A stretch of 64,000 bases of DNA from an uncultured Armatimonadota bacterium (GTDB lineage: Bacteria > Armatimonadota > Fimbriimonadia > Fimbriimonadales > Fimbriimonadaceae), in NCBI GenBank assembly GCA_903904815.1, contig CAIVDU010000071.1:62001-126000 (forward strand). The letters run 5' to 3'. How positions within the stretch are numbered: position 1 is the stretch's first letter; every line of letters begins with the position of its first letter. The notes beneath the pieces were generated by a model, which searched no databases, was not told the origin of the DNA, and saw only the letters and a program-made list of their open reading frames with translations. Made by a program: the position numbers and the translations under genes. This document shows, piece by piece, positions 52,134 through 61,540 of the stretch.

Positions 52134-53546
52134 TTGGCTGGCCCTGGGATAGAGAATTTATTGATTACAGTTGTCGGAGCAGGATTCGCAGGAGTTGAGG
52201 CGGCATGGGCAGTCGCAAGCAGGGGATTACCGGTGCGGCTGTACGAGATGCGCCCGGTTCAAAATACACCTGCCCACACGACGGAATATTTTGCCGAACT
52301 GGTTTGCTCTAATTCGCTGAAGTCGAAGTCTCCAACGTCGCCGGCCGGGCAACTCAAGGCCGAAATGGCTCTCCTGGGCTCCATCATCCTCAAGACGGCG
52401 GAACAGCACAGCGTTCCGGCAGGTGAGGCCCTTGGGGTCGATCGAAACGCGTTTGGGGCCGCGATTACGGCGGTGATCGAAATGCACCCGCTCATCGAGG
52501 TCGTACGGGAGCCTTTCACGGCTTCGATGGCAATTAAGCTACTTTCGGAAGCGGATCAGACATTGATCTTGGCAACGGGTCCTCTGACATCGCCAGATTT
52601 GGCTGAATGGCTAGCTAAGCTCACCGGCCGAACTCACCTCTACTTTTATGATGCGGTGAGTCCTACCGTCGACGCTTCGACCATCGACCACACGGTGGCA
52701 TTTGGTCAAAGTCGATATGACAAGGGAGAAGGCGCTGACTACCTCAACTGCCCGTTCGAAAAGGACCATTACTACAACTTTGTTCGGGAGCTAGTGGCAG
52801 CTGAGCGAGTGCCGATTCGTGCGTTCGAAGCAGGCGGAAAGCGGGACGCTGACGCCCCGGCTTCTGAGCTAGAAGAGCCATTCCTCGAGAAAATCAAGTA
52901 CTTCGCTGGTTGCACCCCGATCGAGGCGATCGCCGAGAAGGGCGAACGATCGCTCGCATTCGGAAACTTTAAACCTGTTGGTCTGACGGATCCACGGACT
53001 GGGCGTCGCCCTTACGCCGCGCTCCAGCTCCGCCCTGAAAATACGGAGCGAACGCTTTACTCGCTCGTAGCCTGCCAAAACCGACTCAGGTTTGGAGAGC
53101 AGAAAAGGGTGTTTCGAATGGTGCCCGGACTTGAGAATGCCGAATTCGTCCGGTATGGAGTGATTCATCGCAACACCTATTTGGAAGCGCCTGAAGTTCT
53201 GACGCCGTTTTTAGAGATGCGAGAACATCCGGGACTCTTCATTGCAGGCCAACTCACAGGGGTTGAAGGCTATGTCGAGAGTGCCGCTATGGGTATTTTG
53301 GCGGGCATTCATGCCGTGAATCGCGTCAGAGATGAAGTACTTATAAACCCTCCCCGCGAAACTGCGTATGGGGGTCTCCTGGCCCATCTCCAGGATTCGA
53401 CACCTCGCGAGTTTGCTCCAATGAATGTGAACTGGGGACTTTTCCCTACCCCAGAGATCGTTACGAGAGACAAGTCCCTCATTCGCGCAGCGAAATTACA
53501 ATCGGCCCAAAGCGCCTTTCAGACGTTTCTTGAAAGGAATTCATAA
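52134..53546 (+). CDS. trmFO: Methylenetetrahydrofolate-tRNA-(uracil-5-)-methyltransferase
   Basis: 470 residues, typical of TrmFO. The FAD-binding start ITVVGAGFAGVEAAWAVA, YEMRPV, AELVCSNSLKS, ALGVDRNAFG, and the C-terminal AGQLTGVEGYVESAAMGILAG plus LLAHL and MNVNWGLFP motifs are characteristic. The enzyme forms m5U54 in the T loop of tRNA from methylene-THF. Both candidate starts are TTG: 52134, which follows GAGG at good spacing, and 52161, giving the common MITVVGAG beginning. I keep 52134. Confidence 0.94.
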   Translation: MAGPGIENLLITVVGAGFAGVEAAWAVASRGLPVRLYEMRPVQNTPAHTTEYFAELVCSNSLKSKSPTSPAGQLKAEMALLGSIILKTAEQHSVPAGEALGVDRNAFGAAITAVIEMHPLIEVVREPFTASMAIKLLSEADQTLILATGPLTSPDLAEWLAKLTGRTHLYFYDAVSPTVDASTIDHTVAFGQSRYDKGEGADYLNCPFEKDHYYNFVRELVAAERVPIRAFEAGGKRDADAPASELEEPFLEKIKYFAGCTPIEAIAEKGERSLAFGNFKPVGLTDPRTGRRPYAALQLRPENTERTLYSLVACQNRLRFGEQKRVFRMVPGLENAEFVRYGVIHRNTYLEAPEVLTPFLEMREHPGLFIAGQLTGVEGYVESAAMGILAGIHAVNRVRDEVLINPPRETAYGGLLAHLQDSTPREFAPMNVNWGLFPTPEIVTRDKSLIRAAKLQSAQSAFQTFLERNS

Positions 53547-53794
53547 AAACTCATCGAAAGATGCGGCCTGTATTCGATCATTAGCATGTCGTTACACGCT
53601 AAACTACATTTCGTATTTTCCCGCTAGGGGAGAATCTCCAGGTGGCCAATGAAGGACACCTATGCACCAGCTACAATCTTGCCTCACCTACGCTGACGTG
53701 GGACTCGTGCGAGACCTGATCTGGTAACCCGTCCTGTGTTGACTGGCGATTACTATAGCCTGTCCACTTATTGCTTTGGAGGTATTACTGCGTC
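53547..53794. other. Intergenic region upstream of second AFGE-repeat gene
   Basis: About 250 bases; contains TTGACTGGCGATTACTATAG near 53736, which could be part of a promoter though the spacing is poor, and a small AGGTG/CACCT stem near 53640. No gene is seen. Confidence 0.35.
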
Positions 53795-54604
53795 TTGGAG
53801 TCATTGGAAGAGATTCTAGAAGCGTTCGGTGAACGCAAATCGTTGTTTGAATGGTCAAAAGATCGCAGGTCCGTGGTATCTCACCTCGTGCTTGCTGGGC
53901 GCATTCATGCTGGTTGGGATCCAGAACCCGCCATCACCACTCCGCCGATCAAAGGAATTCGGCAATTAGAGAAAACTGTCACGGCTTTCGGAGAAACCAA
54001 AACTCTTCTTGAATGGGCCACTGATCCTCGTTCCCAAGTTCCTTCGAGAACGATCCTTTGGCGCGTTCGCCGAGGTTGGAAGCCAGAAGACGCGATTACG
54101 GAAGGGCCAACTCAACCGATCGTGCCGTTACGCAAAACCGCTTTAAAAGTTCCGAAACAGTACGAAGCATTCGGGTCGCGCAACACCCTGCGAGGTTGGC
54201 TGGAAGATTCTCGGTGCCAGGTCAAGCGAGAGAAGCTGTTGCGAAACCTTTCTCAAGGCCTGAGCATGGAGGAAGCGATGACTTCTGGCGGCGAAGACGG
54301 TCGCCGTAAAAGAGGACGACCGATCGTCGAGCGAAAGATCGAGAGCCTTGATGAAGCGTTGTCGGTCCTTTCGCGTGGAGCCGAACTTTGGCATGCCCAG
54401 ACATCCGGCGGCGCCCGCTCTTCCCTTCTCAAGGGCAACACTCGGTTTGAGATTTCAAACGAGTTCGTAGACGAGTTGCTCAAGAATGGATATGTAGAGC
54501 TGGTATTCGATACCCCTACCATTGCGGAGTACCGTGTGAGCGCAGCGGGCAAGCTTGCAGCGGACTTCGGTCCGGAATCGAACGACCAGTTAGTGGCCGG
54601 CTAG
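53795..54604 (+). CDS. AFGE-repeat protein with AT-hook-like motif and winged-helix-like C-terminus
   Basis: 269 residues from TTG 53795, 11 bases after GGAGGT; the frame opens at TTG 53771, which overlaps that ribosome-binding site. Three units of the family are at 8-47 (AFGERKSLFEW, then SKDRRS), 62-101 (AFGETKTLLEW, then DPRS, GWKPEDAI) and 123-162 (AFGSRNTLRGW, then DSRC). They are followed by RRKRGRPI (170-177), an AT-hook-like core GRP in basic surroundings. The last part, 185-258, has helix/wing character (SLDEALSVLSRGAELWH, ISNEFVDELLKNGYVEL, IAEYRVSAAGKLAADF). Together this looks like a DNA-binding protein of unknown target. It is a paralogue of the protein at 532-1770. Confidence 0.72.
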   Translation: MESLEEILEAFGERKSLFEWSKDRRSVVSHLVLAGRIHAGWDPEPAITTPPIKGIRQLEKTVTAFGETKTLLEWATDPRSQVPSRTILWRVRRGWKPEDAITEGPTQPIVPLRKTALKVPKQYEAFGSRNTLRGWLEDSRCQVKREKLLRNLSQGLSMEEAMTSGGEDGRRKRGRPIVERKIESLDEALSVLSRGAELWHAQTSGGARSSLLKGNTRFEISNEFVDELLKNGYVELVFDTPTIAEYRVSAAGKLAADFGPESNDQLVAG

Positions 54605-54682
54605 TTACCGCGACGCGAACACAAACTGACATCTCTCGTCGGAACCATTGGAGGCTTTTCAAAACGCCGCCGACGGGAGAGC

Positions 54683-55486
54683 ATGATGACCAGATCCGTT
54701 TCAGTTTTCGGCCTTGCGCTTTTAGCAGGCGTAGCCTGTGGACAATCCGTGGTGCTTAAGGACTCCGCTCAGAGCGGGTCTAGCACCCCCTACGATACGT
54801 CGTACAGTCGGTCCAGCCGGGTGACGATCACCGGAAAGTTGAGCGGGATCGGAATTTCCAAGCCTTCTTCCGGAATGCCGAACAACGTCCGCTACATCGT
54901 CCAAATCGCAGGAAAGCCGCCATCGACGGTTGTGGTCGAGATGGGCCCGCAGTGGTTTGTCGATTCACAAAAGACACACCCCAGGCTCGGACAGTGGATA
55001 CGCGTCACCGGTTCGCGGGTGACCGACAAGGGAGAAACGAAGATTCTCGCCTCGCAAGTCGTTCTGCACGACCACCAGGTTCTCACCCTACGCAGGCCTT
55101 CGGGAACGCCGTACTGGGTTCAGAAGAATCCACCGCCCCAAACCAACGCCCTTGGGACCAACGACTACGTGTCGGAACCTAGTCGTCTAGCCGCTGAGGG
55201 AACCATCCTGGGAACGAAAATTTTCACGATCAACGGGGCCGACTTCATTGGCTACACGGTTCAAACGGCGACCGGTCCAACAGACGTGATCGTTGCTCCC
55301 GTGAACTATCCTCGCCCAACCAAGTTCAACGTGGGAGACAGTGTGCAGGTGTACAGCACGGGCTACGTCTTCGCGCCGTCTTTCGTCGGAACCGGACTGA
55401 TCGTCGGTTCTTCCGTTTACGGTGGTGATGGGACGATGTTTATCGGCCCTGGAGGGCTCGTTTTCCCCGGCTACCAGCATTGGTAG
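54683..55486 (+). CDS. Secreted hypothetical protein
   Basis: 267 residues with a signal peptide (VSVFGLALLAGVACG) and a ribosome-binding site GGGAGAG. Two similar beta-barrel-like segments are suggested: VTITGKLSGIGI followed by VEMGPQWFV and IRVTGSRVTDKGETKILASQV, and GTILGTKIF followed by GDSVQVYSTGYV. They resemble the OB-fold-type DNA/metal-oxidation domains of periplasmic proteins. The C-terminus is Gly-rich. Function unknown. Confidence 0.65.
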   Translation: MMTRSVSVFGLALLAGVACGQSVVLKDSAQSGSSTPYDTSYSRSSRVTITGKLSGIGISKPSSGMPNNVRYIVQIAGKPPSTVVVEMGPQWFVDSQKTHPRLGQWIRVTGSRVTDKGETKILASQVVLHDHQVLTLRRPSGTPYWVQKNPPPQTNALGTNDYVSEPSRLAAEGTILGTKIFTINGADFIGYTVQTATGPTDVIVAPVNYPRPTKFNVGDSVQVYSTGYVFAPSFVGTGLIVGSSVYGGDGTMFIGPGGLVFPGYQHW

Positions 55487-55496
55487 TCGATCCGGT

Positions 55497-56201
55497 TCAA
55501 CTCTTGGGGGTCGGCACCGAATTTAGATATTTTTGTAGGAGCTTGGCCCCCTTGTGATCCGGAGAGATAGCCAGGGCAGCGGCAATCTCGGTTTTCGCGA
55601 CATCTAGCTTGCTGACTTGCATCGCGGCCTTTGCGCGGGCGACAAGGTAGTCCGGCGCGTTGGGGATCGCCTTGGCCGCGATGGTGGCTTCGTCGTAAGA
55701 TGCCTGATAGTCGCCAAGGGCAAACAAGACGCGTGAGCGCTCGTAGTGGGCGTCCATGGCAGCCATCATGATGGGCTGGCTCGTATCAGAACCGATATTT
55801 GCCAGTCCTTGGCGAAGTTTCTCATCCGCCTTCGCGTAGTCCCCGATGGCGGCGTGGGCTTTGCCACTCAGAAAGTAAGGTCCGACCTTGTCTGGCCGAT
55901 ACAGGTTCGCTTCGTCAATCCATCTCACGGCCTGCTGAATCTTCTGGATCTGATCAGGCGTGAGTTGCTTACCTACTTCATAGTCCTGCAGAGCGTCTGC
56001 CGAGAGCCTTCGCGCATTGTCGAGGTTTCGGTTGTAGGCGGCGTCGTCAGCGACCACGTACAGCCCCTCCGGCGTCTTCATTTCCCGGGAGTGATTTGAG
56101 AGGACAACAACCACCAGGAACCCGATCACGAGGAGCACAGGCGGCAACCATCGCGGTCGTGTCGACGTCGTGGGGCTCGGAGTTGGGGTGTTAGCTGACA
56201 A
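55497..56201 (-). CDS. Membrane-anchored TPR protein
   Basis: 234 residues. After a Pro/Thr-rich N-terminus, one membrane helix (WLPPVLLVIGFLVVVVLS) precedes TPR-type helices (GPYFLSGKAHAAIGDYAKAD, RSRVLFALGDYQASYDEAT, ARAKAAMQVSKLDVAKTEI). It overlaps the end of leuS by 11 bases, so it is co-transcribed with it. It probably scaffolds other envelope proteins. Confidence 0.8.
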   Translation of the reverse strand: MSANTPTPSPTTSTRPRWLPPVLLVIGFLVVVVLSNHSREMKTPEGLYVVADDAAYNRNLDNARRLSADALQDYEVGKQLTPDQIQKIQQAVRWIDEANLYRPDKVGPYFLSGKAHAAIGDYAKADEKLRQGLANIGSDTSQPIMMAAMDAHYERSRVLFALGDYQASYDEATIAAKAIPNAPDYLVARAKAAMQVSKLDVAKTEIAAALAISPDHKGAKLLQKYLNSVPTPKS

Positions 56202-58848
56202 CGATGTTCACCAGCTTGCCGGAAACGACCACGACCTTTCGAATGACCTTCCCTTCCACGTACTGCTGAATCTTGGGCAGAGCCAGGGCGGCAGCCTCGT
56301 GGGTTGCCTGGTCTGCGCCGACGGCGAGTTCGAAGGTATCTCGAAGTTTCCCATTGACCTGGACCGCAATGGTCACCGCGTCTTCAGCAGCCAATTCCTC
56401 ATTGAATTGCGGCCACTCAAGGTTCAGCGTGAATTCTTCATGACCGAGGGAGTTCCATAACTCGTCGGCGGAGTGGGGAGCGCCGGGGGCCAGCAGCAGA
56501 ATGAGCGAGTCGATCGCCTCACTCACGGCAAGGGCGAATGCTCGATCTGCCTCGCCGGTCGTCAAGTCGTTCAGGGCATTCAAGAACTTCATCAACCCTG
56601 AGATGTAGGTATTGAATGCGAATCGATCGATATCGGTGGTGACGACTCGAATCGCTTGGTGAGTCGCGCGTCGTATCTTTCGGGCTCTGTCGTCGAGTTC
56701 CTCAAACGGTAAGAGATCCTTCCAGTTGGAGACGTAGTTGGGTCTCTGGGAGTCGACGAATCGGAAGATTCGACTCAGGAAGCGACCCAAGTCGCTCATT
56801 CCCTTGTTCTCCCATTCGATGTCGGCTTCGAATGGAGCCCTGAACAACAGGTAAAGCCTCAAAGCGTCGGCGCCATACGACTCAACCGCCTCTTCAGGTG
56901 TGACCACATTTCCCTTCGACTTCGACATCCGAGCCCATCGATGGGTGATGTCTTCTTTGGGTAGTTCCGCGGCTTCCTTAAATGAAATGAGGACGCCGTC
57001 CTCTCCCACGTTGAGTCGCTCATCTTCGCGCGCCTTTCGGTAGGGAGTCAGTGCAAGAACCTGACCCTGGTTGTGCAGCTTTTGGAACGGCTCTTTGACC
57101 TTAATGAGCCCCTCGTCGTAGAGAACCTTAGTCCAAAACCGCGCGTAGAGCAGGTGCATCACGGCATGTTCGGCCCCGCCTACGTAGCAGTCCACTGGCA
57201 TCCAATAATCGGCTGCCGCTTCGGTCCAAGGTTGGTTGAAATTGAATGGGTCGGTGAACCGGAGGAAGTACCACGAGGAACAGGCGAAACCTCCCATCGT
57301 GTCGGTTTCCCGCTTGCCCAATCTTCCATCTAGGTCAGTGGTGTTCACGAACTCGGGAATGTGGGCGAGGGGCGACGTGCCATCTCCGGTCGGTTCATAG
57401 TGCTCCACCATCGGGAGCTCGACCGGCAAGCAGTCCTCGGGGACGAGTTGTTGTTCACCATCTACCGTGTGGATGACCGGGATCGGACATCCCCAATAAC
57501 GCTGCCTGGAAATCAGCCAGTCTCGAAGTTTGTACTGGATCTTCCGTTGACCGATGCCCAGCCCTTCGATCCAAATTCCTAGTCCGAGCTGAGACTCAGC
57601 GACCGACAAGCCGGAATACTCGCCCGAATTGACGAGGTAGCCATCCTTGGAAACGAATGGCAGTTCGACAGCAGTTCCCTCAGCATCGGGTGAGATGACC
57701 TGCTTGATGGGAATCTCGAACTTGGTTGCGAAGTCGAAGTCGCGGTCATCGTGGGCGGGCACCGCCATGATAGCGCCGGTTCCATAGGTCGCGAGGACAT
57801 AGTCGGCAACCCAAATCTGGACAGCTTCTCCGTTTGCCGGATTGATCGCGTCGGCCCCGGTGAAGACCCCTGTCTTCTCCCGGGTCGTGGAGGTTCGATC
57901 GGTATCGCTTAGAGTGCGGGCAGCGAGCTGATAGGCGGCGACTGCATCTCGATGCTCTTGATCGACGCCTTGAAGCAGCTTTTCCAGCAAGCCGTGTTCG
58001 GGCGCAAGGACGCAAAACGTCATTCCAAAAATCGTGTCGATTCGAGTCGTGAAGACCTCGAAAGTGAGGGGCTCGCCCGACGTGGACACTTCGGTCGAAT
58101 CGAGGTCGTAGCGCCCGCCCTCCGCTTTCCCAGTTCCTTGAACCTTCATCGCGAACTGAACGCCTTCACTGCGGCCGATCCAGTTCTTCTGCTGGACCTT
58201 AATGCCTTCTGGCCATTCGACGGTGTCGAGGTCATCGATCAGGCGCTGGGCGTAATCGGTGATTCGGAAGAACCACTGGGGAATGTATTTCTTTTCGACC
58301 AGGGCGCCCGAACGTTCGGCTCTTCCTCCAACCACTTCCTCGTCGGCCAACACCGTCTTGTCGACCGGGTCCCAGTTGACGGCGGCGAGCTTTTGGTAAG
58401 CCAGTCCCCGCTTGTACAGGACTTCAAAGATCCACTGCGTCCACTTGTAATAGCTAGGATCCGAACTTGAGAAAGACCGAGACCAATCATAGGAGACCCC
58501 GATGAGGTCCATTTGCCGCCGATAGGTGTCCGCGTACCCTTTGATCATCGGCGCCGGATGCGTCTTGCGCTTGATGGCTTCGTTCTCTGCTGGGAGTCCG
58601 AAAGCGTCGAAGCCCATCGGGTGCAAGACGTTGTAACCCTGCATGAGCTTCATGCGACAAATGACGTCGGTCGGAACGTAGTTACGGCAGTGACCGACAC
58701 TTAGCCCTGCGCCGCTAGGATAGGGAAAGAAGTCCAATCCGTAATATTTGGGCGCGTTCGGGTTTTCCCGAGTCTTAAAGAGATCGGCGTCCTTCCAGCG
58801 TTGACGCCAATTGGATTCAAATGTGGAAGGTTCGTATCGGTCGGACAT
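56191..58848 (-). CDS. leuS: Leucyl-tRNA synthetase
   Basis: 885 residues, full length. The class I HIGH-type signature is PSGAGLSVGHCRNY and the KMSKS-type loop RMSKSKGNVVTPEE. The editing (CP1) domain lies in between (GTGAIMAVPAHDDRDFDFA), and the C-terminal anticodon and leucine-specific domains are present. It charges tRNA-Leu and hydrolyses mischarged products. Essential in the cytoplasm. Confidence 0.97.
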   Translation of the reverse strand: MSDRYEPSTFESNWRQRWKDADLFKTRENPNAPKYYGLDFFPYPSGAGLSVGHCRNYVPTDVICRMKLMQGYNVLHPMGFDAFGLPAENEAIKRKTHPAPMIKGYADTYRRQMDLIGVSYDWSRSFSSSDPSYYKWTQWIFEVLYKRGLAYQKLAAVNWDPVDKTVLADEEVVGGRAERSGALVEKKYIPQWFFRITDYAQRLIDDLDTVEWPEGIKVQQKNWIGRSEGVQFAMKVQGTGKAEGGRYDLDSTEVSTSGEPLTFEVFTTRIDTIFGMTFCVLAPEHGLLEKLLQGVDQEHRDAVAAYQLAARTLSDTDRTSTTREKTGVFTGADAINPANGEAVQIWVADYVLATYGTGAIMAVPAHDDRDFDFATKFEIPIKQVISPDAEGTAVELPFVSKDGYLVNSGEYSGLSVAESQLGLGIWIEGLGIGQRKIQYKLRDWLISRQRYWGCPIPVIHTVDGEQQLVPEDCLPVELPMVEHYEPTGDGTSPLAHIPEFVNTTDLDGRLGKRETDTMGGFACSSWYFLRFTDPFNFNQPWTEAAADYWMPVDCYVGGAEHAVMHLLYARFWTKVLYDEGLIKVKEPFQKLHNQGQVLALTPYRKAREDERLNVGEDGVLISFKEAAELPKEDITHRWARMSKSKGNVVTPEEAVESYGADALRLYLLFRAPFEADIEWENKGMSDLGRFLSRIFRFVDSQRPNYVSNWKDLLPFEELDDRARKIRRATHQAIRVVTTDIDRFAFNTYISGLMKFLNALNDLTTGEADRAFALAVSEAIDSLILLLAPGAPHSADELWNSLGHEEFTLNLEWPQFNEELAAEDAVTIAVQVNGKLRDTFELAVGADQATHEAAALALPKIQQYVEGKVIRKVVVVSGKLVNIVVS

Positions 58849-58932
58849 ACCAGTTAAGGGTACCCGTCCAGTCCAACAGCGCTCGCTTGGAGTGGCTGGG
58901 ATGAACGGGCGACCAGTGCGAATGAGGAATGC

Positions 58933-60972
58933 CTAGTGAACTTCTCGGAAGTTGACACTCCAGTCCGTCCAGCCATCGCCTTCGGGGAACGAGACCTTCA
59001 GAACGTGCGGTTCTACGAGTGTCGCGTTCGACTCCGGGTTCACCTCCCAATTGCTGGGCACGTACAGGTACAGATTCCAAGCCCTGCCACGCGTTCGCCG
59101 GAACTTGCCCGAGAGGGTCTGATCTTTCCATGCGACGTCCGAAAGCTCGTAGGCGCCCTGGCTCACGTGGCGATCGTCGCCAAGAACCTGAGGCACTCCG
59201 GTGACCGGTCGGAATGAGACGACCTGGCACTGACCTTGGTCAAGAACAGCGAAAGGGGATGCCCACTTGACGACGCCGAGAAACTTGGACTCCCAAAAGT
59301 CAAATGCCAAGTACTCCCGATCTTTTTGAAGGCCCAATTGGGCGAGCGGCTTTAGGTCCGCGGAAAGAGGTTTCCAAGCCATCCTCGCGGCAACGGTCCA
59401 GGTCTCTTTGCCTTTCGACGCGTTGAGGGTGACCCATTCCGGGTCGGGTTTTGCCGGCGTCACACTCGCAGGCTTGGTGACGACAGGCGGTCCAACTCTT
59501 CGAAGGATGTCAACTCGGGGCGCATCGTATGATTCGACCGGATCGCTGACCATCACGTGTTCACCGGTAAGGCTGGTTAAAGTGGCCCATGTCTGACACT
59601 GCTCTACCGGAACGCGAAGGCACATATAGTCGGGATCGTTCCTCCAGATCACATGGTTGGCGTAGTGGAATTGAGAGATGTACTTGGCCGACCGACGCAT
59701 GCTCGCGAATGCGGGCCCTACGTCTTCACCAATTCGGCATCCGTCGGGCAACCCGGCTAGCTCAGGCAACGCACCCCAGCAGGCGAGCAGGTAGTTGTCC
59801 TTCCCTACGGCGTCTCTTACGGCCGTGAACAGCTTTCGATAAGCGTTCGACGAATCGGTGTGGCGCTGAGTCCAGTATTCCGGAACGCGCCGATAGGAAT
59901 CGTAGAGCACATGTCTGAGCGTATCGATCTTGAAATATCGCCACCCTTGCTCTCGAAAAGTCTTAAGTGCGTCGGTGTAGGCTTCGGCGACGGCGGCCGG
60001 ATCGCCAGAATCCATGCTGTAGCCAACCCATGGACCTTGAAGGGGCTTTCCATCTGGTGAGGAGACGTAGGCGGTGGAATGCTTCAGGCCGATCGGCAGA
60101 TAGAGACCAACCCAAATTCCCGGAGTCATTCCCAAGTCGGAGATTTTCTTCGCCATGGCGCCCATGCCTGATGGAAACTTTTCATTTGGCTTGGTCCAGT
60201 AGTTGGCAAATGGCTCCGTGATCGGTTGATGGTTATCGGTCAGTTGCAAGACCCGCTGATATCCATCGTCGATTTGAACCACGTTGTAGCCGTAGTCCCG
60301 AAGATGAGAGCTGAAAAACTTGGCCGCCTCGGCCACCTGGTGTTCGGTCACGTCTTGACCGTAAGCGGCCCAACTGCACCATCCTGCTACCGGCTGTGAC
60401 CACAAGGGCCTCTTGTTGTCCCACAGGAAGTAGCCGAGATGGTTTCGGAAGTAGTCGGTCTTGAGGACGATTTCTGGGGAGGTCGCGCTAAAGGCAAACC
60501 CACGCGACGTTCTGCCAATCGGGGAATGAAGGTCGAGCAGCCAGTCGTCGGTACGATCGTAAATAGCGTCATCGAGCGAGGATGAGGCGCTTCCAAAAGT
60601 GCTTGCGAGCGGACCGTCGACTGAGGCAGTGCAAGGTCGACGATCAGACCCGGCCAAAATCGAGCCTTTGAATGAGACACCTGGTCCCATGAACTCAAGC
60701 CGCCAAGTTGTCTTAGTTTGACCGACGGGAACCCAGTCCGCGGTCTTAGGCCCGTGAGGGTATCCAAAAAACATGGGTGCGGCAGGGGTGTCTGCCCGAA
60801 TGACTTTCACGGCATCCTGGATCTTCCGACCATGAAGTCCATCGAGTCGGCCGGTGAGAATTGTCTTGCCAGACAGGCGGACGACTATCTCGTTGGCACG
60901 GGGAAAATCAAGTTCAACGCTCTGCGTCGAATCCATCGAACTTAAAGCCGCGAGGGCGGCAAACCCAAACAT
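58933..60972 (-). CDS. GH36-like alpha-galactosidase
   Basis: 679 residues with a short signal-like start. The family start is PVAGWCSWAAYGQDVTE, followed by YNVVQIDDGYQ; the nucleophile is the Asp in WRYFKIDTLR, and the acid/base the Asp in RIGEDVGPAF. The C-terminal beta domain follows. It should release terminal alpha-galactose or act in raffinose-type oligosaccharides. Separated from leuS by about 85 bases on the same strand. Confidence 0.85.
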   Translation of the reverse strand: MFGFAALAALSSMDSTQSVELDFPRANEIVVRLSGKTILTGRLDGLHGRKIQDAVKVIRADTPAAPMFFGYPHGPKTADWVPVGQTKTTWRLEFMGPGVSFKGSILAGSDRRPCTASVDGPLASTFGSASSSLDDAIYDRTDDWLLDLHSPIGRTSRGFAFSATSPEIVLKTDYFRNHLGYFLWDNKRPLWSQPVAGWCSWAAYGQDVTEHQVAEAAKFFSSHLRDYGYNVVQIDDGYQRVLQLTDNHQPITEPFANYWTKPNEKFPSGMGAMAKKISDLGMTPGIWVGLYLPIGLKHSTAYVSSPDGKPLQGPWVGYSMDSGDPAAVAEAYTDALKTFREQGWRYFKIDTLRHVLYDSYRRVPEYWTQRHTDSSNAYRKLFTAVRDAVGKDNYLLACWGALPELAGLPDGCRIGEDVGPAFASMRRSAKYISQFHYANHVIWRNDPDYMCLRVPVEQCQTWATLTSLTGEHVMVSDPVESYDAPRVDILRRVGPPVVTKPASVTPAKPDPEWVTLNASKGKETWTVAARMAWKPLSADLKPLAQLGLQKDREYLAFDFWESKFLGVVKWASPFAVLDQGQCQVVSFRPVTGVPQVLGDDRHVSQGAYELSDVAWKDQTLSGKFRRTRGRAWNLYLYVPSNWEVNPESNATLVEPHVLKVSFPEGDGWTDWSVNFREVH

Positions 60973-61023
60973 GGGGGTGAGGTTACCGCCTTAACGAATA
61001 AATCGTTTGGCATTAAACGATTC

Positions 61024-61500
61024 TCAGCCCTGAACGCTTTTTACGCTGATGATAGTCTGACCGGCATGCTCCGTGATGTCGATTAGGACGAGGTTGCCCT
61101 TCGGTGAGAGACCTTGCACTTCGCTGCCTTCTTTGGTTTTCATCTCCGAATATTTGCCACCTTTGACATAAAACTCCACCACTTTATTTGGCTTGTCACT
61201 CGTGGACATCACCAGGTATGTGTGGAGCTTTCCTGATTCGTCTTTATTGGGAGCTTTGGTCTGCTTGTCCGGGAATGAGGCTCCGGGATAAACGGGTACA
61301 TCGGCCTGAGCGGCAAGCTCCTGTGGGCTCAAATTTGAGGGAATAGCTGACGGCTCGGTCTTCGACGGACCGCCGGTCGTCGACACAGTAGGTGCATCTG
61401 GATTTGCCACTACGGCAGTCGATTTAGAGTCGCCCGAGGAGCCGCAACCAGCCGAAAAGGCGAGGGCAGAAACGACGAGCAATGGCCAAGCTTTGATCAC
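61024..61500 (-). CDS. Lipoprotein of unknown function
   Basis: 158 residues starting with GTG 61500. The lipobox is SAGC with Cys near residue 19, preceded by LLVVSALAFSA. A low-complexity Ser/Pro/Thr linker is followed by a small domain (VPVYPGASFPD, KVVEFYVKGGKYSEM, NLVLIDITEHAGQTIISV) that recurs in other Armatimonadota-like lipoproteins by type. Its start overlaps the region upstream of the divergent pseudouridine synthase. Confidence 0.75.
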   Translation of the reverse strand: MIKAWPLLVVSALAFSAGCGSSGDSKSTAVVANPDAPTVSTTGGPSKTEPSAIPSNLSPQELAAQADVPVYPGASFPDKQTKAPNKDESGKLHTYLVMSTSDKPNKVVEFYVKGGKYSEMKTKEGSEVQGLSPKGNLVLIDITEHAGQTIISVKSVQG

Positions 61501-61540
61501 GAGCCTAGTTTATCCGTGCATTAAGCGACACAATGAAGCT

